Notes: generated by a model from the sequence alone, not told the origin. A stretch of DNA of 64,000 bases from an uncultured Myxococcaceae bacterium (GCA_945952225.1 CAMFHP010000025.1:1-64000); one strand, 5' to 3'; shown: positions 7,717-18,301, numbered from the stretch's first letter. Translations and numbers: made by a program.

Positions 7717-8676
7717 TCATCCCGCCGCGAAGAATTTTTCGAGCGACGCGCGGATCTCCTCGCCGAGAAGTGCTTCCGGCGTGGTCCATGTCACGCCCTG
7801 CTCGCCGCGAAACCAGGTGCGTTGCCGCTTCGCAAACTCGCGGGTGCTGCGCGCGATCTCTTCGACGAGGTTCGCGCCATCGAGCGTCCCGCGCGCATGG
7901 GCGACGACCTCTGCATAGCCCACCGCGCGCAGGGGCTTGAGGTCTGGCTCGTACCCGTCGGCGAGGATCGCGCGCACCTCGTCGATCCATCCGTTCGCGA
8001 GCATCGCGCGGGTGCGCGTCTCGATGCGCGACGCGAGCACGGGGCGCGGAACATCGAGCGCGAGGAAGCGCGCGTCGTAGCGCGGCGGCTCGGCGGCGTG
8101 CCGTCGATGATGGAGCGAGATCGGCTCGCCGGTGGCCTCCCACACTTCGAGCGCGCGCACGATGCGAATGGGGTCCGTGCTGTGGATCTTCGCGGCGTAC
8201 TCGGGATCGACCTTCGCGACCTCGGCGTGCATCGCCGCGAGCTCCGCGGGCCCGAGCGCAGCGCGCGCGTTGAGCCTCGCGCGAATCGCTGCGTCCGAGG
8301 GAATCCCCTGCGCCAGCCCTCGCACGAGCGCGCGGAGGTAGAGCCCCGTGCCGCCCACCACGATGGGCACGCGCCCGCGCGACCGCACATCGGCGATGGC
8401 CCGGTCGGCGTGCTCGACGAAGCGTCCCGCGTCGAAGGGCTCGCGCAGGTCGACCACGTCGAGGAGGTGGTGCGTCACACCCCGGAGCTCCTCGGTCGAG
8501 GGCTTCGCCGAGCCCACATCGAGCCTGCGGTACACCTGCACCGAGTCGGCGCCGATGAGCTCTCCGCCGAGCGCGAGGGCGAGGTGCACGGCGCACGCGG
8601 TCTTGCCCGAGGCCGTGGGGCCCGCGATCACGACGATGCGCGTCGGCGGGCGGTGCGTGGTGGATGCGTGCTGCAC
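7717..8676 (-). CDS. miaA: tRNA dimethylallyltransferase
   Basis: Encodes 319 residues, a normal MiaA length. MiaA transfers a dimethylallyl group to N6 of A37 in tRNAs that read UNN codons. The P-loop Gly-Pro-Thr-Ala-Ser-Gly-Lys-Thr is at 19-26, the Asp-Ser-Val-Gln-Val-Tyr-Arg motif at about 44, Val-Gly-Gly-Thr-Gly-Leu-Tyr at about 106, and the C-terminal Lys-Arg-Gln-X-Thr-Trp-Phe-Arg at about 288. All are diagnostic. The start is a GTG at 8676 giving nine residues before the core. The last 25 residues vary in the family. The neighbours are unrelated. Confidence 0.95.
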   Translation of the reverse strand: MQHASTTHRPPTRIVVIAGPTASGKTACAVHLALALGGELIGADSVQVYRRLDVGSAKPSTEELRGVTHHLLDVVDLREPFDAGRFVEHADRAIADVRSRGRVPIVVGGTGLYLRALVRGLAQGIPSDAAIRARLNARAALGPAELAAMHAEVAKVDPEYAAKIHSTDPIRIVRALEVWEATGEPISLHHRRHAAEPPRYDARFLALDVPRPVLASRIETRTRAMLANGWIDEVRAILADGYEPDLKPLRAVGYAEVVAHARGTLDGANLVEEIARSTREFAKRQRTWFRGEQGVTWTTPEALLGEEIRASLEKFFAAG

Positions 8677-8738
8677 GGGGGGCGCGTGTCTGACACAGAA
8701 TCGACGGAGGCGCGAGCGTGTGCGAAGGCTCCCGCACG

Positions 8739-9392
8739 ATGAGCCCGTGGTCTGTCTTGAAGCGTGCGAAGCGACCTGCGATGGCGATCGCAGCCACCCT
8801 CTTCGTCCTCGTCGCGGCGGCCAACGCGGTGGTGCTCACGCAGGGCGCAGCGGGGGCCTACGCGCGGCCGAACGAGGTGCCCGCGCGGCCCGTGGCCATC
8901 GTGCTCGGCGCCCGCGTGTGGGACGACGGTACGCCCTCCGACGTGCTCGAAGACCGGCTCGCGACGGCGCTGGCGTTGTACCGACGCGGCGCCGTGCGGC
9001 ACATCCTCGTGACGGGCGACAACGGCAGCAACCGTTACGACGAGGTGACCGTGATGCAGCGCTGGCTTCTCGATCGGGGCGTCGATCCGAAGGCCGTCGT
9101 GCGCGACCACGCAGGCTTTCGCACGCACGACTCGATGGTGCGCGCGGTCGAGGTCTTCGGCGTGCGGCGCGCGGTGGTGTGCACGCAGCGCTTCCACATG
9201 GCGCGCTCGCTCTTTCTCGCGCGGGCTGCGGGCATCGACGCCGTGGGCGCGCTCTCGGACCGTCGGCGCTACCGTGGGCGCGTGAAGAACGCGCTGCGCG
9301 AGGTGGTGGCGCGCGCGGTGGCCGTGGGCGATGTGTGGGTGTGGCGTCGCAGGCCGCGTTTTCTCGGGCCACGGATTCCCATCGGGGCGTGA
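8739..9392 (+). CDS. YdcF/SanA-like (DUF218) membrane-anchored protein
   Basis: Encodes 217 residues. One membrane span (about residues 12-32) is followed by a DUF218 domain: Ala-Ile-Val-Leu-Gly-Ala-Arg-Val, Asp-Arg-Leu-Ala-Thr-Ala-Leu-Ala-Leu-Tyr, Ile-Leu-Val-Thr-Gly-Asp-Asn, and Phe-His-Met-Ala-Arg-Ser near the C-terminus. E. coli SanA, ElyC and YdcF belong here and are linked to envelope integrity and vancomycin sensitivity; the biochemical reaction is not settled. The ATG at 8739 is preferred over an upstream GTG at 8718 because GAAGG lies 10 bases before it. It is divergent from miaA. Confidence 0.85.
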   Translation: MSPWSVLKRAKRPAMAIAATLFVLVAAANAVVLTQGAAGAYARPNEVPARPVAIVLGARVWDDGTPSDVLEDRLATALALYRRGAVRHILVTGDNGSNRYDEVTVMQRWLLDRGVDPKAVVRDHAGFRTHDSMVRAVEVFGVRRAVVCTQRFHMARSLFLARAAGIDAVGALSDRRRYRGRVKNALREVVARAVAVGDVWVWRRRPRFLGPRIPIGA

Positions 9393-9405
9393 GGCGCGTG
9401 CGCCG

Positions 9406-9433
9406 TCGACGCTCTGCGCGTTCGTGATAGGGT
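9406..9433 (+). promoter_or_regulatory. Putative promoter of the Ser/Thr kinase gene
   Basis: TCGACG (9406-9411) and TAGGGT (9428-9433) are 16 bases apart. TAGGGT ends 10 bases before the ATG at 9444, which again suggests a leaderless transcript. Confidence 0.5.
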
Positions 9434-9443
9434 CGCGCCCGCA

Positions 9444-11246
<1,803 letters not shown>

Positions 11247-11252
11247 GACCCG

Positions 11253-11864
11253 TCACGGCCCGCGCACCTGCACGCCGAGGTTCGCGTCGATCACGCACGA
11301 GAAGTTTCGCAGCAGTCCGAAGCTCTCGCCCGCCACGGCATACACGCCGAACCAGCGGTTGACGTCGTACTGGAGGCCCTCCTCCGCGCGGAGCACCACG
11401 TCGAAATCACCGCCCGCGCGCCGTCGATCTGAGGTCACGTCGACGAAGGCCGCGGCGCCCAGCGCGAACTTCAGCGGGCTGTCCGGATCGCTCAGCGTGC
11501 GGAGGCCGACACCGAGCTGCAGGGGACGGCTGTCGTCGAAGTTCGTCATCACGCCGAGACGCATGCGCGCTTCGAACTCCAGCGTGCGCGTCGCGCCCAC
11601 GCCGAGCGCCGCGTCGAGGAGCAGCGGCGAGAGCCCCGTACAGAACTTGTTGTTGCCGTCGTCGCAGGGGTCGGCGCCGCCGCCGTCTTCGTAGCGGATC
11701 ACGAAGCGGTAGCCCGCCGAGAGGCCCGCGCGGAGCGTGACCTGGCCGCGGTGATCCCAGGTGCGAACGGGCGCGACGATCTCGGGTGCAGACTGCGCGA
11801 GGGCGACTGCGGGGAGGGCGAAGGCCGCGAGGAGGGCCGCGGAGGCGAGCGTGCGAGGTGTCAT
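11253..11864 (-). CDS. Exported beta-barrel-like protein of unknown function
   Basis: Encodes 203 residues with a signal peptide (1-23, ending Ala-Leu-Ala-Gln). The rest alternates hydrophobic and polar residues in short strands with Gly/Asp turns and ends without a hydrophobic tail, which resembles small outer-membrane beta-barrels, although the terminal residue is Pro rather than the usual Phe. It has four cysteines: two near 67 and 75 (in a loop) and one near the C-terminus. No family is recognised. It is convergent with the kinase gene, 6 bases apart, so the two could affect each other by antisense reading. Confidence 0.7.
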   Translation of the reverse strand: MTPRTLASAALLAAFALPAVALAQSAPEIVAPVRTWDHRGQVTLRAGLSAGYRFVIRYEDGGGADPCDDGNNKFCTGLSPLLLDAALGVGATRTLEFEARMRLGVMTNFDDSRPLQLGVGLRTLSDPDSPLKFALGAAAFVDVTSDRRRAGGDFDVVLRAEEGLQYDVNRWFGVYAVAGESFGLLRNFSCVIDANLGVQVRGP

Positions 11865-11946
11865 GACGGCGGTGTGCGATTCGTCGCACGACCCGGCGGG
11901 GCAATTCCACGATGTGCCGTGTGTGCCCTGCGCGCGGCGCGCGTGC

Positions 11947-11975
11947 TTGACGGGGCCGACGAAGGTTCGTAGGGT
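11947..11975 (+). promoter_or_regulatory. Putative promoter TTGACG-17-TAGGGT
   Basis: TTGACG (11947-11952), a 17-base spacer and TAGGGT (11970-11975). This is the best two-box match among the TAGGGT sites and supports reading TAGGGT as a -10 box here. It would drive the 77-residue protein at 12014 and possibly the DUF1844 gene. Confidence 0.6.
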
Positions 11976-12013
11976 TCGCGGCCCGATTTTTTCGGCCGAA
12001 GGATCACAGCATC

Positions 12014-12247
12014 ATGCGCAAGGACGTCACCCCGCTTCACACGCTCCTCGACCGTCGTGTGGTTGAGCGCAACATCCGCAAGGGCATCGTCACCCGCGAG
12101 GAGTACCAGAAGTTCCTCGACGGCCTCGGCGACGTGGCGACCAACGCGGAGCTCATTCGCGCGCGCCTCGGCGAAGACGAGGAGCCCGAGAGCGTCGGCG
12201 CCGATCTCGACGACGACGCGGAAGACGACGACGACGACGAGGGTTGA
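12014..12247 (+). CDS. Small acidic-tailed conserved-type protein
   Basis: Encodes 77 residues. The first 50 are predicted helical and basic/mixed (Leu-Leu-Asp-Arg-Arg-Val-Val-Glu-Arg-Asn-Ile-Arg-Lys-Gly), the last 25 are almost all Asp and Glu. The helical part could be a small dimerisation or binding domain; acidic tails of this kind occur in chaperone-like and nucleic-acid-mimic proteins. A strong promoter-like sequence lies upstream and the DUF1844 gene follows on the same strand, 69 bases away. No function is assigned. Confidence 0.7.
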   Translation: MRKDVTPLHTLLDRRVVERNIRKGIVTREEYQKFLDGLGDVATNAELIRARLGEDEEPESVGADLDDDAEDDDDDEG

Positions 12248-12316
12248 TCCGCGGTGACCGCGCCGGGGCCTTCGCGAGATTGCGCTCGCGAGGCACGGCG
12301 TGATAGCGCGATCCCC

Positions 12317-12637
12317 ATGGCGAACGACTCTCACGACGCCCCGCACGACGACCACGACGCGCCGCTCCCGCACGTTGGCGACCCGATTCCTCCGATCGAC
12401 TTCACGACCTTCGTGCTGTCGCTCTCGGCGTCGGCCCTCGTGCACATGGGACTGACGCCGGGCCCCGACGGCAAGCGTCACGAGCCCGACCTCCCCCTCG
12501 CACGACAGAACATCGACATCCTGGTGCTGCTCCAGGAGAAGACGAAGGGGAACCTCTCGGGCACGGAGGAGCGCCTGCTCCACCAGATCCTCTTCGACCT
12601 GCGGATGCGCTACCTCGACCTGGCGAAACGTTCGTAG
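12317..12637 (+). CDS. DUF1844 domain protein
   Basis: Encodes 106 residues. After an Asp/His-rich start of about 27 residues comes the DUF1844 core: Phe-Thr-Thr-Phe-Val-Leu-Ser-Leu, His-Met-Gly, Leu-Pro-Leu-Ala-Arg-Gln-Asn-Ile-Asp-Ile-Leu and Glu-Glu-Arg-Leu-Leu. The family is widespread in deltaproteobacteria and other phyla and has no known function. The HtrA-type gene follows after 14 bases, so they may share a transcript. A TGATAG sequence lies 10 bases before the ATG, resembling the leaderless pattern seen at other genes. Confidence 0.85.
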   Translation: MANDSHDAPHDDHDAPLPHVGDPIPPIDFTTFVLSLSASALVHMGLTPGPDGKRHEPDLPLARQNIDILVLLQEKTKGNLSGTEERLLHQILFDLRMRYLDLAKRS

Positions 12638-12651
12638 GAGGTGAGTGACGA

Positions 12652-13893
12652 ATGCCCACGACCCCGCGGCTCTTCTCGTTGGCCCTCGCGCTGACGTTGG
12701 GAATCTCCACGGTCTCGTGCAGCAAGCTACGGCGCGAGCCCGCGCGCCCCGCGATGGCCCCCATCGACGCGCCGCGGAGCACCCGCAACCCCGCGCAGCC
12801 CGCCCCGACCCCGACGCCCGCGCCCACGCCCGCATCGCCGCCGCCCGCGGTGGCCGGTGGGGGGCCGCTGCCCGGGAGCCCGAGCACCTTTGCGCCGCTC
12901 GTTCGCGCGACGCGCGCCTCGGTGGTGAGCATCTTCGCGAACACGCGTCAGGTGGTCGGCAGCGCGTGGGGATGGTCGCGCCCGCAGGAGCGCTACTCGC
13001 TCAGCAAGGGCACGGGCTTTCTCATCGCCGACAACGGCGAGCTGCTCACGAACAACCACGTCATCGAGGGCGCGGAGTACATCCAGGTGCAGCTCGATGA
13101 CGGACGCCGATTCGAAGCCTCGGTGCTCGGACGCGACCCCCGCCTCGACGTGGCGCTGCTCCGCGTGAAGGCTCCCGGCGTGCGCCTCCAGCCCGTGCGC
13201 CTCGGTGACAGCGACCATCTCGAAGTGGGCGACTGGGTGATGGCCATCGGCAACCCCTACGGCCTCGCGCAGACCGTCACCGCAGGCATCGTGAGCGCCA
13301 CGGGACGCACGGGCCGCGAGGTCGACCTCGGCGAGGGCAACTTCGGCAACCTGCTCCAGACCGACGCGAGCATCAACCCCGGCAACTCGGGCGGGCCGTT
13401 GCTCAACCTCGCGGGCGAGGTCGTGGGCATCAACGTCGCCGTGCGCCGCGACGCGCAGGGCGTGGGCTTCGCGATCCCGATCAACATGGCCCGCACGGTG
13501 GTGCCGCAGCTCCGTCAGTACGGCCGCGCGGTGCGCTCGTGGCTGGGCATCACGCCGGGCGAGGTGACCGAGCAGATGCTCGACTTCATGAGCCTCCCCG
13601 ACACGCGCGGCGCGCTCGTGCGCGAGGTCATCGACGGCAGCCCCGCGGCGCGTTCGGGCATCCGTCCCGGCGATGTGATCCGCCGATTCGATGGGCACGA
13701 CATCGTCGACCCGACGCAGCTCCCGTGGCTCGCGTCGTCGGCCGGTGCGGGCCATCGCGCGCACGTCGAGATGATCCGCGAAGGCCAGCCCCTGGCCCTC
13801 GACGTGACCCTCGAAGCGCTCCCCGAGGCGATCCCCGTCGCGGGCGGTCCGGGGCAGGGGATGGTGCCCATTCCGCCGCCGGGCGCGCCGTAG
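12652..13893 (+). CDS. HtrA/Deg-type trypsin-like serine protease, lipoprotein
   Basis: Encodes 413 residues. The signal ends Val-Ser-Cys at about 23, so it is probably lipid-anchored in the periplasm or outer membrane. A Pro/Ala-rich linker (30-80) leads to a trypsin-like domain with His136 (Asn-Asn-His-Val-Ile), Asp166 (Arg-Leu-Asp-Val-Ala) and Ser246 (Gly-Asn-Ser-Gly-Gly-Pro), a complete triad. One PDZ domain follows at about 300-390 (Gly-Ala-Leu-Val, Ser-Gly-Ile-Arg-Pro-Gly-Asp). HtrA proteases degrade or refold damaged envelope proteins. The lipid anchor is less usual than a cleaved signal. GGAGGTGAGTG before the ATG is a good ribosome site. Confidence 0.92.
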   Translation: MPTTPRLFSLALALTLGISTVSCSKLRREPARPAMAPIDAPRSTRNPAQPAPTPTPAPTPASPPPAVAGGGPLPGSPSTFAPLVRATRASVVSIFANTRQVVGSAWGWSRPQERYSLSKGTGFLIADNGELLTNNHVIEGAEYIQVQLDDGRRFEASVLGRDPRLDVALLRVKAPGVRLQPVRLGDSDHLEVGDWVMAIGNPYGLAQTVTAGIVSATGRTGREVDLGEGNFGNLLQTDASINPGNSGGPLLNLAGEVVGINVAVRRDAQGVGFAIPINMARTVVPQLRQYGRAVRSWLGITPGEVTEQMLDFMSLPDTRGALVREVIDGSPAARSGIRPGDVIRRFDGHDIVDPTQLPWLASSAGAGHRAHVEMIREGQPLALDVTLEALPEAIPVAGGPGQGMVPIPPPGAP

Positions 13894-13930
13894 CGTCGCC
13901 GCTTCTTTCATGGGCTCCGCGCCGTGCTGC

Positions 13931-13936
13931 TATGCA
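13931..13936 (+). promoter_or_regulatory. Putative -10 element (TATGCA) of the helicase gene
   Basis: TATGCA ends 8 bases before the ATG at 13945, the same placement as TAGGCT upstream of other genes. There is no Shine-Dalgarno and no clear -35. Confidence 0.3.
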
Positions 13937-13944
13937 CCCGCGCG

Positions 13945-15627
13945 ATGGCCACCCTCCGCGCGAAGAAGACCGTCTCCACCGTGACCGCCGGGCCCGCGAA
14001 GGCCCGCGCCGCGAGCCCGCTGCTGCGCGCCCACGCCCTCGATGTGCCCTTCGAACTCCGCGGCGTCGCCACGGCGAACGGCGCTGCCTGGGACGCCGCG
14101 CATGGCGTGTTCGTGTTCCGCGGCGCGACGCTCCCGCGCGCGCTCCATCCCTTTCGCGCGCAGCCCTGGTCGTGGGAGCGCGCGGTGGAGCGCAGGCTCA
14201 ACCGCGACACCATGCTGGAGGCCTCGACGCCCTCGAACCCGATGACCCTGCGACCGCACCAGCGCGAGGCGGTGAAGGCCGTGCTCGCGGCGGCGAAGGC
14301 GAAGCGTCCGGGGTTTCTCCTCGCCGACGACGTGGGGCTCGGCAAGACGCTCACCGCGTGGGAGGCCGTGTGCGCGCTGCCCGACGTCGAGACCGCGCTC
14401 ATCGTGTGCCCGCTCGCGGTGGTGGCCCACTGGCGCCGCACGCTCGACGCGGTGGGCGATCGGGGCATCGACGTGGTGGTGATCAACTACGACCGCGTGG
14501 GCAAGCTCTTCGAAGTGTCGCCCGAAGCGCGACGTCGCATCCGTTCGAAGAAGGGACTCGCGCGCGCAGGCGCGGCGCCCGAGTACGACGTGGTGATCTG
14601 GGACGAGAGCCACCGCTGCAAGAACCCCACGGCGGCGCGTTCGAAGCTCGCGGCGAAGCTCAACGCGAACGCGGGCTTCGCGCTGTGGCTCTCGGCGACG
14701 GCGGGGCAGAACCCGCTCGAACTCTCGTACCTCGCGCCGCTGCTCGCGAGCGTCACGGGGAGCCGCGTGACCGAGCTCAAGGAGTTCGAAGCGTGGTGCG
14801 CCGCGCAGGGCCTCGGCGTCACGCGCGGAACCTTCGGGCGATGGGCCTGGCGTGGCGATCGTCGCGACTGCGAAACCGTGCGCGCGATGCTCTTCGATGG
14901 CGGTGTGCCTGCGGGGCTGCGACGACGGCCGGAAGACATCGCGGGATGGCCCGAGATCAACCGCATCCTCACGCCCATCGCGCTCGAAGGCGCCGCGCGC
15001 GAACGCTACGAGCAGGCGTGGACCGAGTTCCGCGAAGCGATGGAGCTCGCCCCCGGCGGACGTGACCCGCGCACGGCCCTCACGGCGGCGCTGCGGCTGC
15101 GTCAGAAGAGCTCGCTCATCCGCGTGCCGGGCACCGTGGAACTCGCGCTGGAGCTGCTGGAGAACGGGCACCAGGTGGCGATCTCCGTGGCCTTTCGCGA
15201 GACGCTCGACCTGCTGCGCGAGTCGCTCGCGGGCGAGAAGATCGAGTGTGCGTCGCTCCACGGTGCGATGCCCGCGGCGCTGCGCGAGTCCGAGCGGCTG
15301 CGCTTTCAGCGCGGCGAGGTGCGGGCGATCCTCTTCACGGTCGAAGAGGGCATCTCGCTCCATCAGGGCGAGCACAACGACGTGCCGCGCTCCGAGGTGA
15401 TCCACGACCTTCGCTGGTCGGCGATCCAGATGGCGCAGATCGAGGGCCGCTGCCACCGCGACGGACGCTTCGCGCAGGTCTACTGGGCCTACGCCGACGA
15501 CACCATCGAGGCGCGCATCGCGGGGGTTGTCTGCCGCCGCATCCAGGCGATGAAGGCCATGGTGGGCGACGACGTGGAGACGCTCCGCGAGATCGAGCGC
15601 CTCCTCGTCGACGAGGCCCGCGCGTAG
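13945..15627 (+). CDS. SNF2-family DEAD/H-like helicase
   Basis: Encodes 560 residues. Motif I is Ala-Asp-Asp-Val-Gly-Leu-Gly-Lys-Thr (about 131-139), motif II Asp-Glu-Ser-His (about 222), motif III Leu-Ser-Ala-Thr-Ala; the second RecA domain has Ser-Val-Ala-Phe, a Leu-His-Gly segment and motif VI Gln-Ile-Glu-Gly-Arg-Cys-His-Arg. This is a compact SNF2-type ATPase, shorter than chromatin-type or RapA proteins and close in size to those carried by phages and mobile elements. It probably translocates on double-stranded DNA. The flanking genes show no phage or restriction context. The ATG at 13945 is chosen over a GTG at 13924 because of spacing to TATGCA. Confidence 0.85.
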   Translation: MATLRAKKTVSTVTAGPAKARAASPLLRAHALDVPFELRGVATANGAAWDAAHGVFVFRGATLPRALHPFRAQPWSWERAVERRLNRDTMLEASTPSNPMTLRPHQREAVKAVLAAAKAKRPGFLLADDVGLGKTLTAWEAVCALPDVETALIVCPLAVVAHWRRTLDAVGDRGIDVVVINYDRVGKLFEVSPEARRRIRSKKGLARAGAAPEYDVVIWDESHRCKNPTAARSKLAAKLNANAGFALWLSATAGQNPLELSYLAPLLASVTGSRVTELKEFEAWCAAQGLGVTRGTFGRWAWRGDRRDCETVRAMLFDGGVPAGLRRRPEDIAGWPEINRILTPIALEGAARERYEQAWTEFREAMELAPGGRDPRTALTAALRLRQKSSLIRVPGTVELALELLENGHQVAISVAFRETLDLLRESLAGEKIECASLHGAMPAALRESERLRFQRGEVRAILFTVEEGISLHQGEHNDVPRSEVIHDLRWSAIQMAQIEGRCHRDGRFAQVYWAYADDTIEARIAGVVCRRIQAMKAMVGDDVETLREIERLLVDEARA

Positions 15628-15634
15628 CGTCCGC

Positions 15635-15865
15635 TCAGTCGTGGGGCGCGACGGCGGCGTCGGACGTCACCGCCACCGCAACACCACCAGCGTCGGTCGC
15701 GGCGGGCGCTGCCGAGGGAACGGCCGCGGGCCCGGGCTGCATCGGTGCAGGGGCAGGCTGCGCAGATGCAGGGGCGGGCTGCGGGGGCTCCGCGGCTTCG
15801 GGGGCGGGCGACTCACGGCGGCAGGCCGACGCGACGAGCACGAGCACCAGGGCAACACGCTTCAT
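15635..15865 (-). CDS. Small Ala/Pro-rich lipoprotein
   Basis: Encodes 76 residues. A lipoprotein signal (Met-Lys-Arg-Val-Ala-Leu-Val) ends Ala-Ser-Ala-Cys at residue 15; the mature part is a Pro/Ala/Gln-rich tether of about 60 residues with no fold. The start at 15865 has GAGAGGTG upstream. It is convergent with the helicase gene, 7 bases apart. Probably a cell-envelope tether of unknown partner. Confidence 0.6.
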   Translation of the reverse strand: MKRVALVLVLVASACRRESPAPEAAEPPQPAPASAQPAPAPMQPGPAAVPSAAPAATDAGGVAVAVTSDAAVAPHD

Positions 15866-16109
15866 GGGAACACCTCTCCGTTCGCTCGCGAGCGGACGCA
15901 CCGCGCCGTCTCCGCCACGCGCCCTCGCGTGCAGATGCGCCGTGCGGCGGCGGAGTGCGAGCGACCTCCACCGCGCGATCGACGGGTGGAGCATGCGCGC
16001 GCGACGGGGGCCGCGCTGTCACGCGGACGCACCGTGATTGCACGCGTTTGTGGGCGCTTGTCGCGAGGCTGTCGCGCGTGTGCGCGGGCCGTGTCGTGTC
16101 GTCGTGGAG

Positions 16110-17018
16110 CTACGCCGACGATGCGGCGAGTGTCGCGGCGAGCTTGTCGGCGAGCGCCTCACCGAGCGCGCGGGCCTCGTCGACGTCGTGCGCGGAGCCT
16201 TCGTGCGAGGTGCGCACCGCGCGGGTGCCGTCTTCGCGCGCGTAGAAGCCTTCGAGCGTGGCGCGGCCGTCGACCCAGCGCGCGAGGGCGCCCATGGGAA
16301 CGACGCAGCTCCCGCCGAGGCGGCGCATCACGGCGCGCTCGGCGACGGTCTCCAGCTCGGTGCAGGGATGATGAATCCGGCGGACGATCTCCGCGGTGGC
16401 GAGGTCATCGGCGCGGCACTCCAGCGCGAGGGCGCCCTGCGCGATGGCGGGCACCAGCACCCCTTCGAGGCGCACCGCCGAGGGGCTCAGTCCGAGGCGA
16501 CGCACGCCGGCCTCCGCGAGGATGATCGCGTCGTACTCCCCCTCGGTGAGCTTGCGGAGCCGCGTGTCGACGTTGCCGCGGAGCATCACCACGTCGAGAT
16601 CGGGACGCACGGCCTTGAGGGCGAGCTCGCGGCGCTTCGAACTCGTGCCCACGCGCGCACCCCGGGCGAGCGCGTCGAGGCTGCGGCCATCGCGCGTGAC
16701 GAGCAGATCCCACGGGCTCTCACGCGGCGGGACGCACGCCACCACGAGGCCCGGCGCGAGGTCCGCGGGGAGGTCTTTCATCGAGTGCACGGCCACGTCG
16801 GCACGGCCGTCGAGCAGGGCCTCTTCGATCTCCTTCACGAAGAGTCCCTTGCCGCCCACCTCGGAGAGCGCGCGGTCGGTCACGCGGTCGCCCTGCGTGA
16901 CGATGTGCACCTCCTCGACGGTGAGTCCCGGCGTGCGCGCGATGATCGCCGCGGCCACCTGGCGGCTCTGCGTGAGGGCGAGCGCGCTCCGGCGCGTCGC
17001 GAGACGAAGCGTGGTCAT
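16110..17018 (-). CDS. hemC: Hydroxymethylbilane synthase (porphobilinogen deaminase)
   Basis: Encodes 302 residues. HemC joins four porphobilinogens into hydroxymethylbilane using a covalent dipyrromethane cofactor. Diagnostic sites: Ala-Thr-Arg-Arg-Ser-Ala-Leu-Ala at 7-14, Val-His-Ser-Met-Lys-Asp82-Leu-Pro (catalytic Asp), Gly-Thr-Ser-Ser-Lys-Arg at about 124, and Gly-Gly-Ser-Cys238, the cofactor attachment Cys. Its ATG overlaps the hemA stop (ATGA), so the two are translationally coupled in hemX-hemA-hemC. Together these genes take glutamyl-tRNA toward the heme needed by the cytochromes further along the window. No hemD follows. Confidence 0.96.
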   Translation of the reverse strand: MTTLRLATRRSALALTQSRQVAAAIIARTPGLTVEEVHIVTQGDRVTDRALSEVGGKGLFVKEIEEALLDGRADVAVHSMKDLPADLAPGLVVACVPPRESPWDLLVTRDGRSLDALARGARVGTSSKRRELALKAVRPDLDVVMLRGNVDTRLRKLTEGEYDAIILAEAGVRRLGLSPSAVRLEGVLVPAIAQGALALECRADDLATAEIVRRIHHPCTELETVAERAVMRRLGGSCVVPMGALARWVDGRATLEGFYAREDGTRAVRTSHEGSAHDVDEARALGEALADKLAATLAASSA

Positions 17019-18301
17019 GCGGTCTCCGTGCGGGGCCGCGCGGGCTCCGCGTCGTGGAGGTCGAAGAGCGTGCGGAGCAGCTCCTCGGCCTGTTCGCCTT
17101 CGGGCGTGTCGGCCTGCTTGCGCAGCGCCACCGTGGGCGCGTGCAGGAGCTTGTTCACCATCGCGTCGAGCATCACCTCCAACGCGCGTCGGTCGTCGTC
17201 GCCGAGGTGCCGCAACGAGCGGGCGAGGGAGCGTTCGAGCTCGGCGCGCGCCGTGTCGCGGAAGCGTTGGCGCAGCGAGGTGATCACCGGCGCGGCCCCA
17301 CGTGCGCGCTGCTCCGTGCGGTACGCGTCGAGCTCTTCGGTGAGCACGCGCTCGGCCGCGGAGGTGGCCGCGGCGCGATGCGAAGACCCCTCGGCGACGA
17401 TGCGCTCTAGGTCGTCGATGTTGTAGAGGTACACGTTGTCGAGGTCGCCCACGCGCGGGTCGACGTTGCGCGGCACCGCGATGTCGATGAGGAACAGCGA
17501 ACGCCCGCGACGGCCCTTCATGGCGCGCTGCACATCGTCGCGTCCCACGACGTAATTCGAAGCCCCCGTGGAGCACACGATCACATCGCCGTGCTGCAAC
17601 AACAGCGGGAGGTCTGTGAGCGGGTGCGCGACGCCGCCATGCTCCGACGCGAGGGCGACGGCGCGCTCATAACTACGGTTGGCGACCGCGAGCTTCGCGC
17701 CGTGTCGCACGAGCGAGCGCGCCGATCCGAGGGCCATCTTGCCCGCGCCGAGCACCACCACCTGGCGTCCTGCGAGGTCGCCGAAGATGCCCCGAGCGAG
17801 GTCGACCGCGACGCTCGCGATGCTCACCTGCCCGTGGCCGATGTGGGTCTCCGCGCGCACGCGCCGCGCCGCTTGAAACGCCCTCGGGAGCAGCTTGTTG
17901 AGCGACGGACCCGCGCAGCCCGTGTCGCGCGCGATGCCGAAGGCCTCCTTCACCTGACCGAGAATCTGCGCATCGCCGGGCACCATCGAGTCGAGGCTCG
18001 CGCACACGCGAAACGTGTGGCGCACGCCCGCATCGTCGCGGTGCTCATAGAGGTACGGCGCGGCCCCACGCTTCTCGAAATAGCCTCGCACCGCGCGCGC
18101 CACGGAGTCGGCGTCATCGCCCGTGGCGTAGACCTCTACGCGGTTGCACGTCGCGACCATCATCGCCTCGCGCACGCCCGTGAGCGAGCGGACCGCGCGC
18201 ACCTCGCCTTCGAGCGCATCGGACGACACGGCGACGCGCTCGCGCGTCTCGATGGGGGCGGTGCGATGGTTCACCCCGATGACCACGAGGTGCGGGCTCA
18301 T
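17015..18301 (-). CDS. hemA: Glutamyl-tRNA reductase
   Basis: Encodes 428 residues. HemA reduces glutamyl-tRNA(Glu) to glutamate-1-semialdehyde, the first step of C5 tetrapyrrole synthesis. The catalytic domain begins Gly-Val-Asn-His-Arg-Thr-Ala-Pro with nucleophile Cys52 in Ala-Thr-Cys-Asn-Arg-Val-Glu-Val-Tyr. The NADPH-binding domain has Gly-Ala-Gly-Lys-Met at about 196 and Asn-Arg-Ser at about 219. A C-terminal helical dimerisation domain follows. The length matches the family. The start overlaps the upstream hemX stop and the end overlaps the hemC start, both as ATGA. Confidence 0.96.
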   Translation of the reverse strand: MSPHLVVIGVNHRTAPIETRERVAVSSDALEGEVRAVRSLTGVREAMMVATCNRVEVYATGDDADSVARAVRGYFEKRGAAPYLYEHRDDAGVRHTFRVCASLDSMVPGDAQILGQVKEAFGIARDTGCAGPSLNKLLPRAFQAARRVRAETHIGHGQVSIASVAVDLARGIFGDLAGRQVVVLGAGKMALGSARSLVRHGAKLAVANRSYERAVALASEHGGVAHPLTDLPLLLQHGDVIVCSTGASNYVVGRDDVQRAMKGRRGRSLFLIDIAVPRNVDPRVGDLDNVYLYNIDDLERIVAEGSSHRAAATSAAERVLTEELDAYRTEQRARGAAPVITSLRQRFRDTARAELERSLARSLRHLGDDDRRALEVMLDAMVNKLLHAPTVALRKQADTPEGEQAEELLRTLFDLHDAEPARPRTETA

